A DNA stretch of 15,424 nt. Origin: an uncultured Gemmataceae bacterium. GTDB lineage: Bacteria > Planctomycetota > Planctomycetia > Gemmatales > Gemmataceae. How positions within the stretch are numbered: position 1 is the first letter of the stretch; every line of letters begins with the position of its first letter. A program made the translations under genes and the position numbers. The notes beneath the pieces are model-generated. The model saw only the letters and a list, made by a program, of their open reading frames with translations, was not told where the DNA came from and ran no database searches. Location of the stretch: assembly GCA_937922175.1 (NCBI GenBank), contig CAKZUU010000237.1, positions 1 through 15,424 of the forward strand. The letters run 5' to 3'. Below are positions 1-6,727 of this stretch, piece after piece.

Positions 1-68
1 ATTGGCGTAAGTCACCGATCGACGCCGATTCATCCGCGCTCGACAACCGTCGCTCACCCGAGACATGA
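1..68 (+). CDS. 3' end of an upstream gene (partial)
   Basis: The reading frame at positions 3-68 is open from the window edge to a TGA at 66-68. It encodes a short polar C-terminal tail ending SPIDADSSALDNRRSPET. The stop overlaps the ATG of the next gene as ATGA, the same arrangement found at the next two junctions of this operon, which is the main reason for calling it. Too little is visible to name the product. The alternative is that this is an untranslated leader, but the repeated ATGA pattern makes a coupled upstream gene more likely. Confidence 0.55.
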   Translation, partial: WRKSPIDADSSALDNRRSPET

Positions 69-739
69 AGCGCATCCATCAAACGGCGATGGAGGCCAAG
101 ACATGGGACCGACCGCTCATGCAAAGCCTGAGCGATCAGGCGGAGTTGGAACGAGGGTTGGCGGACGAGTTGGACCAACTGATTGAAGGATCTTTCAAGT
201 CGATCCGGGTGGTCAGCAAGATGTTGGGACACGCCACGGAGGCGATGCGACAATCGGCCGCTCGCATCGACGCCCGACTGGAAGACATCAAGATTGCCCA
301 GGATGCAAACGAGCCGTTTGACCCGGAACGCGAAGAGAAACTACACTCCGCCGTCGTTCGTTGGCAAGACATGGCCGTCCGCCGCATCGATCAACTGTTG
401 GACTCGCTCAAACCCGACAAGGAATTGCCTTCCCCACAAGGCGAAGGGGGACAACCACCCGGCGGGGGCGGTGATCAAGGGGGCGCTGGACGAGCCGGCG
501 CAAGGTCTTCGGACGACGTGCCCCTGCTGGCGCAACTCAAAGCGCTGCGGGCTTTGCAAGCGGAGGTGAACGAGCGGACAGCCCAATTCGCCAAGGAACA
601 CCCCGATCTATCGCAACTGACCGACGACGAGCGAGCCGAACTGCAACTCCTGCGTCGAATGCAGGGAGACATCGTCGAATTGATTCAGGAATACAGTGCT
701 TTGGCCGAGCCAGCGAAGCCAGAGGCGGACAAGCCATGA
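65..739 (+). CDS. Coiled-coil hypothetical protein, operon member
   Basis: This is a 224-residue protein with no signal peptide or membrane segment, so it is probably cytoplasmic or peripheral. Residues about 18-116 are highly charged and predicted helical, and end in the module QDMAVRRIDQLLDSLK (101-116). A Gly/Pro linker follows (about 120-148), then a second helical block (about 152-212) rich in Leu, Gln and Glu. I do not recognise a named family. Similar helical blocks starting with an LLAQLKALRALQ-like stretch occur, from memory, in planctomycete envelope-cluster proteins. The ATG at 65 is chosen because it overlaps the preceding stop as ATGA; another Met lies at residue 9. Its own TGA overlaps the next ATG the same way. 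The helical module around residues 101-116 resembles one in the next gene, suggesting the two products are related or act together. Confidence 0.8.
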   Translation: MKRIHQTAMEAKTWDRPLMQSLSDQAELERGLADELDQLIEGSFKSIRVVSKMLGHATEAMRQSAARIDARLEDIKIAQDANEPFDPEREEKLHSAVVRWQDMAVRRIDQLLDSLKPDKELPSPQGEGGQPPGGGGDQGGAGRAGARSSDDVPLLAQLKALRALQAEVNERTAQFAKEHPDLSQLTDDERAELQLLRRMQGDIVELIQEYSALAEPAKPEADKP

Positions 740-1734
740 TGATCCGAACGCCTTTGATATTCCTTCTGTCTTGGGTGACCTTGGGCCAGGGTCTGGAACG
801 GGTCGCAGAGGCCCCCCCCTCGGTTCCGATGCCGAGCGTGGATCCAATGCCCCCCTCAGAGAAGAAATCTGAACCCGACGAACCCGCGACGCTCAAGAAG
901 AAGCTCACCTCCGGAAAGCCCAACGAAAAGGAGACCACTCCAGAAACGAGCAAAAAATCGGAAGCAGAACAAAAACGGGAACCGGCGATGAAACTCGAAC
1001 CTGAGAAACAACTTGAACCCGAGAAGAAACTTGAACCGGCCGGCCGGCCGATGGTCCCCGAGGGGCGGACGGAGCCACCGGGGGAGAGTGAGGAAGCGTT
1101 GATTATCGAACGCTTGACGAAGAACAGCCGCGATGCGGAGGAACGCTTGGCCCAGCCAGACCCCGGCGAAGAGACGCAGCGATTGCAAGACATGGTGCTG
1201 AAGGACATCGACGAGTTGATCCAGCGATTGAAAAATCCTCCGCCGCCGAACCCGAATCAATCGGAATCGAATTCGTCGAGCGATCAACAACCGCCCCCGA
1301 TGGGCCAACCTCCCACGGGAGGAGGAAGCTCATCACCGCGGAGAAATCAAGGATCACGGCAACAACGGCAGCAACGTCGGGAACAGCGCCGGCAGCAGCA
1401 GTCGGCGAATCGCACGCCGATGGGAGGGCAGCAACCCCAGGGAGGCCGCGGCGAGGAACAGGCGAATCGTTCGCCGATGGGAGGCCAGCAACCCCAGGGA
1501 GGCCAAGAGCCGATGGGCGGATCACAGAACGCCGGGGCGCAAGCCGGTCGGGGTGGGCGTGACCCGGCGGGATTCAACCCGCCGTCGGACACATACAAGG
1601 ACGTCTGGGGCCACCTTCCCGAGAAGATACGGCAGGAGATGGATTCGTATTTTCGCGAACGATTCATGCCGCGTTATGCGGAGCTGTTGAAGCAGTACTA
1701 CTCGAACATCGCCGAGCAGGGGAAAAAGCGATGA
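736..1734 (+). CDS. Secreted low-complexity protein with conserved-looking C-terminal block
   Basis: This is a 332-residue protein of unknown function. The N-terminus (MMIRTPLIFLLSWVTLG) looks like a Sec signal peptide, with cleavage near residues 19-26. Residues about 27-118 are Pro/Glu/Lys-rich, with tandem LEPEK-type repeats near 87-101. A helical stretch (about 121-167) ends in QDMVLKDIDELIQRLK, which matches the module in the preceding protein. Residues about 168-280 are Gln/Arg/Gly/Pro low complexity, including two copies of PMGGQQPQGG. The C-terminal 46 residues contain DVWGHLPEKIRQEMDSYF and end in an aromatic helix; from memory this block recurs in planctomycete proteins encoded next to prenyltransferase-like genes. 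Both ends overlap neighbours as ATGA. The likely location is the periplasm or envelope. It could be a scaffold or partner of the next gene's product, which is inference. Confidence 0.82.
   Translation: MMIRTPLIFLLSWVTLGQGLERVAEAPPSVPMPSVDPMPPSEKKSEPDEPATLKKKLTSGKPNEKETTPETSKKSEAEQKREPAMKLEPEKQLEPEKKLEPAGRPMVPEGRTEPPGESEEALIIERLTKNSRDAEERLAQPDPGEETQRLQDMVLKDIDELIQRLKNPPPPNPNQSESNSSSDQQPPPMGQPPTGGGSSSPRRNQGSRQQRQQRREQRRQQQSANRTPMGGQQPQGGRGEEQANRSPMGGQQPQGGQEPMGGSQNAGAQAGRGGRDPAGFNPPSDTYKDVWGHLPEKIRQEMDSYFRERFMPRYAELLKQYYSNIAEQGKKR
1404..1503 (+). repeat. Imperfect tandem repeat, 57-base period
   Basis: Two 43-base near-identical segments (1404-1446 and 1461-1503) encode ANR(T/S)PMGGQQPQGG, separated by 14 bases, giving a 19-codon period. 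A degenerate third piece (EPMGG) follows at about 1508-1522. The repeat is in frame within the low-complexity part of the secreted protein and could vary in copy number between strains. Confidence 0.8.
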
Positions 1735-2840
1735 TTTCGACTTGCCACCGCCGACAGTTTCTGATTTCGGCATTGAGCATCGGGGCGGTCGCGGGATCAT
1801 CGTCGCACGCTCAGGATGATCCGCGGGAGGACATCGCCGCCGCCACGCGTGACATGATCACGCCGGAAACTGAAGTCGTGATCAATCGCGGACTGGAATA
1901 TCTTGCCCGGAGCCAACACCCCAACGGCTCGTGGGGCGAACGGCATTATCAAGGCAATATCGCGGTCACCAGCCTTGGGGCGTTAGCCTTCATGGCTGGC
2001 GGGCATCAACCCGGTCGTGGGCCTTATGGGAGAGTTGTCGAGTCCGCCATCGAGTATGTCTTGAGCAAGGAATCTCGGGAAACGCCCGGCTTTCTCTTCG
2101 CACCCGGCGGGAACAATTTCGGCGCGATGTACAGTCACGGCTTCGGCACGCTCCTGTTGGGCGAAGCCTACGGGATGGTAACGAAAAAAGACTTGCAAAA
2201 GCGTCTCCGCGAAGCGCTCGAACGTGCCGTCGCCCTGATCATCAAGGCGCAGAACAAGGCCCAAGGGGGTTGGCGTTATGACATTCATGGCACGAGCGCG
2301 GATGTCTCGGTGACGATCTGCCAGATCATGGCCCTGCGGTCGGCCCGCAATGCCGGCATCAAAGTGCCCAAAGATGTTGTGGATCGCTGCACCAAGTACG
2401 TCAAAGCGTGTCAGAACCGCGATGGCGGCTTCAATTATATGCTGGGCACCCGCGACAACTCGGCCTTTCCCCGCTCGGCGGCCGGTGTCGTCGCCCTCTA
2501 CTGTGCGGGCATCTACGAAGGAAAGGAAATCGAAGCGGGGCTGAATTACTTAATGCAATTCAAACCGCAAGCCTTACGCTTTGGCAGCTTTACCAATCGC
2601 GGGCTGAGCGACATGCATTATTACTACGGTCACTATTACGCGGTGCAAGCGATGTGGACGGCCGGCGGCCGCTATTGGCAAGAATGGTATCCCGCCATCC
2701 GCAACGAACTTCTCATGCGTGCCCGACAACGGAACGACGGTGCCTGGTCTGACCCGACCGTCTGCAACGACTACGCCACCGCCATGGCCCTAATCATCCT
2801 GCAAGTTCCCAATAACTACCTTCCCATCATGCAGAAGTGA
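1731..2840 (+). CDS. Tat-exported prenyltransferase/squalene-cyclase-like repeat protein
   Basis: This 369-residue protein starts with a Tat-like signal: HRRQFLIS at residues 6-13, a hydrophobic stretch to about 22 and likely cleavage after SHA (27). The mature part has the look of the alpha/alpha-barrel of the prenyltransferase/squalene oxidase repeat family, with recurring glycine-aromatic turns: NGSWG (65-69), GGWRY (179-183), DGGFNY (231-236) and DGAWSD (336-341). I see no DXDD motif, the protonating signature of squalene-hopene cyclases, so terpene cyclisation is unlikely. Protein or polysaccharide binding in the envelope is possible but unproven. Planctomycetes carry many such paralogues of unknown function. 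Translation is coupled to the preceding gene by an ATGA overlap at 1731. The last 14 bases overlap the end of the convergent P450 gene. Confidence 0.87.
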   Translation: MISTCHRRQFLISALSIGAVAGSSSHAQDDPREDIAAATRDMITPETEVVINRGLEYLARSQHPNGSWGERHYQGNIAVTSLGALAFMAGGHQPGRGPYGRVVESAIEYVLSKESRETPGFLFAPGGNNFGAMYSHGFGTLLLGEAYGMVTKKDLQKRLREALERAVALIIKAQNKAQGGWRYDIHGTSADVSVTICQIMALRSARNAGIKVPKDVVDRCTKYVKACQNRDGGFNYMLGTRDNSAFPRSAAGVVALYCAGIYEGKEIEAGLNYLMQFKPQALRFGSFTNRGLSDMHYYYGHYYAVQAMWTAGGRYWQEWYPAIRNELLMRARQRNDGAWSDPTVCNDYATAMALIILQVPNNYLPIMQK

Positions 2841-4329
2841 GGGACCGGCCCAGCGACTCGGTCGGCCGGACACCCAGAGGGAACCCATGCGAAACCGACA
2901 ACGTGCGTCGGCAGGCGGGCCATTCGACCATCTCGTTGATGTTGCCGCGCAATTCTGCTTCGGTCCATGATTCGCCGCGCGGCCTGACCCACATCGGCAG
3001 ACCCTTCCTCGGTCCCATCGTCACCTTCACCGACCGGTCGATTCGAGTCCGATGCGGCAAACGCAAGCAGCGCTGCTGCACCATCATCGCCAGTGAGATC
3101 CGCATCAGCATCATGGCCATATAACGACCGATGCAGACACGCTGGCCGGCACTGAAGGGGAGATATTCGAATGGCGAAGGCCGGATCGTCAACCATCGCT
3201 CCGGCTCGAATCGCCGGGGTTGAGGGTAAATCTCCGGCATGTGGTGCGTCACATAATGACTGCAGACCACCCGATCTTCGACTTGCAGAGGTACCCCGCC
3301 CAACTCAGTCGGCCGCGTCACCGCGCGGATGGTGTAAGGCACCGCCGGGAGGATCCGCATCGACTCTTTGACGACCGCATCAAGCAACGGCAACTGATCG
3401 AGTTGGTCCACCGTCGGCGGCGAGCCTCGGAGCACCGCCAACTCATCACTCAAATCCCGTGCCACCTTCGGATGCTGGGCCAACAGCAACAGCATCCAGG
3501 TCATGCTGTTGGCCTGGGTCTCGTAACTGGCAGCGAACAATATCGTCGCCTGCCCCAACAGAGCAGTATCGCTCATCGCCCCCGCATCATGAGCCTCGAT
3601 TAAGCGATCGAGGATGTCGGGTTGGTCCGTCGGATGATTTCGCCGATGGTAAATGCGTTGCCACAACATCTCTTCGATGCGTTCCGCATGGCGTAAGAGA
3701 CGGCGGAACGGCGTGCCCGGCCAATCGAAGGGAAACAGTAAGCACCACGGCTCGAAGTTTCTCTCGAACAGTTGTTGGATCATCATGCCCATCGCGTCGG
3801 CCAGGGCCGGTTCGTCTCGTCCGAACAGGACATGGCTCGACGTGCGCAAGGTCAATCGGCGCATCTCCTGCCACATATCGATCGGCCGATCCGTCGGCCA
3901 CGACTCGATGATTTTTTGGGTGATGTCGACGGCAGCATCGCGATAGTGATCGACGGCATGCTTCGTGAACCAGGGCATGATCAGTTGCCGCTGTTGCCGA
4001 TGTTCCTCGCCATTCATCGCGGTTAAGCCGTGCCGAATTCGCCGCAACGCCGATCCGGGCGGACCGCCGGCCGTCTGAGGCGTGGTGCGATAGGTCGTGG
4101 TATCTCCGAGCACGAGGCGGTTGTACTCCGGCCCAAACGCGAAGACGCTTTGCTGATCGGATCGTCCCCAGGGGAGCGGGGCTCGAGCCACACACAAACG
4201 CGCCAGTCGATAGGCTCCGCACAGGCAGCCGACCGCATCGAAAACGAATCGCAAAAACCATCCGAACGCGTCCGCACCGGAGGTTTGGTGGACAGATTTG
4301 CAAGGTTGCCGACCGACGTGAGCTTTCAT
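2827..4329 (-). CDS. Cytochrome P450
   Basis: This is a 500-residue heme-thiolate monooxygenase with all core signatures. HxxxR in the C-helix region is at 110-114. The I-helix ASYETQ (267-272) keeps the acid-alcohol pair E270-T271, although the usual Gly is Ser. K-helix ExxR is ESMR (322-325), followed by FEPERW (374-379). The heme loop FSAGQRVCIG (392-401) fits FxxGxRxCxG, with Cys399 as the proximal ligand. Substrate and redox partner cannot be read from the sequence, and no ferredoxin or reductase gene is adjacent. The N-terminus is moderately hydrophobic (about 21-48) but contains arginines, so a membrane anchor is uncertain. About 45 residues extend past the usual final beta-strand region, and their coding sequence overlaps the end of the convergent gene. 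It sits 55 bases downstream of ribH on the same strand and is probably co-transcribed with it. The ATG at 4329 follows a weak GGGAA. Confidence 0.95.
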   Translation of the reverse strand: MKAHVGRQPCKSVHQTSGADAFGWFLRFVFDAVGCLCGAYRLARLCVARAPLPWGRSDQQSVFAFGPEYNRLVLGDTTTYRTTPQTAGGPPGSALRRIRHGLTAMNGEEHRQQRQLIMPWFTKHAVDHYRDAAVDITQKIIESWPTDRPIDMWQEMRRLTLRTSSHVLFGRDEPALADAMGMMIQQLFERNFEPWCLLFPFDWPGTPFRRLLRHAERIEEMLWQRIYHRRNHPTDQPDILDRLIEAHDAGAMSDTALLGQATILFAASYETQANSMTWMLLLLAQHPKVARDLSDELAVLRGSPPTVDQLDQLPLLDAVVKESMRILPAVPYTIRAVTRPTELGGVPLQVEDRVVCSHYVTHHMPEIYPQPRRFEPERWLTIRPSPFEYLPFSAGQRVCIGRYMAMMLMRISLAMMVQQRCLRLPHRTRIDRSVKVTMGPRKGLPMWVRPRGESWTEAELRGNINEMVEWPACRRTLSVSHGFPLGVRPTESLGRSLTSA

Positions 4330-4384
4330 GGCATTTCCCGTCCGTGGGGCTCGGCCGGGCGATGGTATCGGCCGAGAATCTCCT

Positions 4385-4852
4385 TCAACTCAACCTATTC
4401 AACAAGTTGGCCATCTCGACGGCCACTCGCGCGGCTTCGTAGCCTTTATTCGTCTCGTCGACGCCGGCGCGATCCAACGCTTGCGCTTCGGTGTCACAGG
4501 TCAAAACGCCAAAGATCACCGGAATCCCGGTCTTCAGACCAGCTTCCAGGATGCCGCGCGTCGCCGCTTCGCAAACGTAACGATAATGATCGGTATCGCC
4601 CCGGATGATGGCGCCCAGGCAAATAACCGCCGCGTAGTGTCGCGTCTCCGCCAGGCACTGGGCGGTAAGGGGCAATTCAAACGACCCCGGGACGCGCACC
4701 ACGTCGATACGATCCTCCGTCACTCCGCACGCTTTCAAGCCGCGAAGCGCCCCGACGAGCAGCGCTTCGACGACATACTCATTGAATCGCGCGGCCACCA
4801 CCGCGACTCGGCCTGTAGGCAATTCCAACGCCCCTTGAAGAGTTTTGACCAT
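4385..4852 (-). CDS. ribH: 6,7-dimethyl-8-ribityllumazine synthase
   Basis: RibH condenses 5-amino-6-ribitylaminouracil with 3,4-dihydroxy-2-butanone 4-phosphate, the penultimate step of riboflavin synthesis, usually in a cytoplasmic icosahedral or pentameric assembly. The 155-residue product keeps the family motifs: ARFNEYVVEALL (21-32), VPGSFELP (54-61), GAIIRGDTDHY (80-90) with the conserved His89, and TNKGYEAA (134-141). The frame stays open to an ATG at 4921, which would add 23 residues. I prefer the ATG at 4852 because GAGG lies 6 bases upstream, the length then matches the family, and the extra residues resemble nothing in it. The gene lies 123 bases after rho and 55 bases before the P450 gene. 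No other riboflavin gene is in the window. Confidence 0.95.
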   Translation of the reverse strand: MVKTLQGALELPTGRVAVVAARFNEYVVEALLVGALRGLKACGVTEDRIDVVRVPGSFELPLTAQCLAETRHYAAVICLGAIIRGDTDHYRYVCEAATRGILEAGLKTGIPVIFGVLTCDTEAQALDRAGVDETNKGYEAARVAVEMANLLNRLS

Positions 4853-4975
4853 GAGCGGCCTCGACCTCGATGCTGTTCCCCGGCAGGCGAGGGAAACGCC
4901 ACGACTCCACTCGACCGACAAGGTGGCGTGACGATCGAGCGATGTCGCTCTTGGTCCCCTCGTCCTCGAATCTGA

Positions 4976-6709
4976 TTAGCTCAAATTCATGCTATCCAGA
5001 AAATCTTCGTTACTTTTCGTCTTCGCGAGTCGAGCCGTTAGCAGTTCCATCGCCTCGACCGGGTTCATGTCGCTGAGGACTTTGTGGAGCATGTAAACTT
5101 TTCTCAATTCGTCTTGAGATCGGAGCAACTCTTCTTTGCGGGTGCCGCTCGCGTTGATATCGATGGCAGGCCAGACGCGCTTGTCCACGAGACGACGGTC
5201 AAGATGGACTTCCATGTTCCCGGTGCCTTTGAATTCCTCGAAGATCACGTCGTCCATACGGCTGCCGGTGTCGATGAGGGCCGTCGCCAGGATGGTCAAC
5301 GATCCGCCTTCTTCCACGTTGCGGGCGGCACCGAAAAACCGCTTGGGTTTGTGTAAGGCGCCGGCGTCGAGGCCGCCGGAGAGGATCTTGCCGGTCGTCG
5401 GTTGAACCGTGTTGTAAGCTCGAGCTAACCGAGTGATGGAATCCAACAAGATCACCACATCGGTGCCGTACTCCACCATGCGACGAGCTTTTTCGATGAC
5501 GATCTCGCTGACCTGGACGTGGCGTGCCGCGGGTTCGTCGAACGTCGAGCTGATGACTTCCGCACGCGGGCCTTTCACGGTTCGCTCCATTTCCGTGACT
5601 TCCTCGGGGCGCTCGTCGATCAGCAGGACCATGATGTAGCATTCGGGGTGATTCCGCAAAATGGACGTCGCCATCTTTTGCAACAGAATCGTCTTGCCGG
5701 TCCGCGGCGGAGCAACGATCAAGCCGCGCTGACCTTTTCCGATTGGCGTGATCAAATCCATCACCCGCATGTTGATTTCATGGGGATCGGTTTCTAAACG
5801 CAAACGCTCCGTGGGATGAAGAGGAGTCAGGTCTTCAAAGAGGACTTTCTGAGCAAGCTGCTCGGGCTCATGATAGTTCACTGCCTCGACGCGCAGCAGA
5901 GCGAAGTAACGCTCGTTCTCCTTCGGCGGTCGAATCTGGCCGCAGACGACGCTACCGGTTCGCAGGCCGAAGCGACGGATCTGACTCGGGGAGACGTAGA
6001 TGTCATCCGTGCAGGGGAGGGAATTGTAGTCCGGACAACGGAGGAATCCAAAACCCTCGGGAAGGATTTCCAATGTCCCCTCACCGTACATCAAGCCGTT
6101 TTGCTTAACTCGTTCTTTGAGGATTTTGAAGACGAGGTCTTGTTTTTTGAGGCCGACGTAGTCGCTGAGCCCCTCCTCTTTGGCGATTTTGAGGAGTTGC
6201 GGCATGGTGAGTTGCGACAGCTCGGTGATGTAGGTGGTGCCGCGTTTGATCTCTTCGTATCGGCTGTTTGTTTCTGCGTCGAAGCCCCGTGGCCCGTCAG
6301 CGTCGGAAGGGCGAGAGCGGCGTTGGCTGAATGGCCGCGAGGGCGGAGCTTGCGTTGGAACCGCGTTCTCAACCAATTCCCCAGCATCGGAGGGAGCCGG
6401 CGCTTCGACCGGGGGTGTGCTTGGGTCGGAGGATGGAGACGGAGCGGACGTCTCCGTTGCCGGGGGTCCGTCGGTCGTGGGAGTCGCATGATCCGGAGCC
6501 GGCGGCAGGTCGAGCGTCGAGGCTGAGACTTGCGAGGGAGGCTCGGCGCTGGGAGTAGGTAAAGGTTGGGCAGCGGCCGACGTCCCGGAGGGAGGCAGCG
6601 GCGTTTCCTCAAAGATTCCAGCGCCGAAGGTGGAAGCTTCGGCAGGAACGGTTTTGACACGGCGGCTTCGAGTCGAAGCACGCTTCGGTTCGGGACGTGT
6701 GTCGGCCAT
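4976..6709 (-). CDS. rho: Transcription termination factor Rho with long N-terminal extension
   Basis: Rho is the hexameric RNA-dependent ATPase/helicase that ends transcription of unstructured RNA. This copy has 577 residues against 419 in E. coli. The difference is mainly an N-terminal, Pro/Ala/Ser-rich, probably disordered extension of about 150 residues that starts with a basic patch. The core follows in order: Rho N-terminal helical domain (about 160-200), cold-shock-like RNA-binding domain (about 208-275, with EGFGFLR), then the ATPase. In the ATPase, Walker A is APPRTGKT (333-340), DERPEEVTEM (365-374) carries the catalytic Glu, Walker B is ILLDS (420-424), and the R-loop region SGGLDAGALHKPKRFFGAAR spans 444-463. 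All catalytic motifs look intact. The ATG at 6709 is preceded by a strong GAGGAGAGGA starting 3 bases after the coaE stop, so coupling to coaE is likely. No separate promoter is evident in the 18-base gap. Confidence 0.97.
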   Translation of the reverse strand: MADTRPEPKRASTRSRRVKTVPAEASTFGAGIFEETPLPPSGTSAAAQPLPTPSAEPPSQVSASTLDLPPAPDHATPTTDGPPATETSAPSPSSDPSTPPVEAPAPSDAGELVENAVPTQAPPSRPFSQRRSRPSDADGPRGFDAETNSRYEEIKRGTTYITELSQLTMPQLLKIAKEEGLSDYVGLKKQDLVFKILKERVKQNGLMYGEGTLEILPEGFGFLRCPDYNSLPCTDDIYVSPSQIRRFGLRTGSVVCGQIRPPKENERYFALLRVEAVNYHEPEQLAQKVLFEDLTPLHPTERLRLETDPHEINMRVMDLITPIGKGQRGLIVAPPRTGKTILLQKMATSILRNHPECYIMVLLIDERPEEVTEMERTVKGPRAEVISSTFDEPAARHVQVSEIVIEKARRMVEYGTDVVILLDSITRLARAYNTVQPTTGKILSGGLDAGALHKPKRFFGAARNVEEGGSLTILATALIDTGSRMDDVIFEEFKGTGNMEVHLDRRLVDKRVWPAIDINASGTRKEELLRSQDELRKVYMLHKVLSDMNPVEAMELLTARLAKTKSNEDFLDSMNLS

Positions 6710-6714
6710 AACAG

Positions 6715-6724
6715 TCCTCTCCTC
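6715..6724 (-). promoter_or_regulatory. Strong ribosome binding site for rho
   Basis: On the minus strand GAGGAGAGGA lies 5 bases before the rho ATG and 3 bases after the coaE TGA. It is the best Shine-Dalgarno match in the minus-strand operon and fixes the rho start. Its placement right behind a stop codon suits re-initiation by ribosomes finishing coaE. Confidence 0.8.
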
Positions 6725-6727
6725 AGG

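Noticed and set aside
537..1208. Minus-strand open frame (223 codons) opposite the first operon genes
   Set aside because: It is Ser/Phe-rich and mirrors the Glu/Lys/Pro repeats of the secreted protein. The plus-strand genes are fixed by ATGA coupling and an export signal.
1731..2840. Squalene-hopene cyclase assignment
   Set aside because: The protein is much shorter than a cyclase (369 residues), lacks DXDD and carries an export signal; only the repeat fold is shared.
4853..4921. Longer ribH start at 4921
   Set aside because: It would add 23 residues unlike any lumazine synthase. The ATG at 4852 has a GAGG at proper spacing and gives the usual length.
4853..4975. FMN riboswitch upstream of ribH
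   Set aside because: The 123-base gap was read for the conserved FMN aptamer blocks and none was seen; there is also no terminator-like hairpin with a T-tract.
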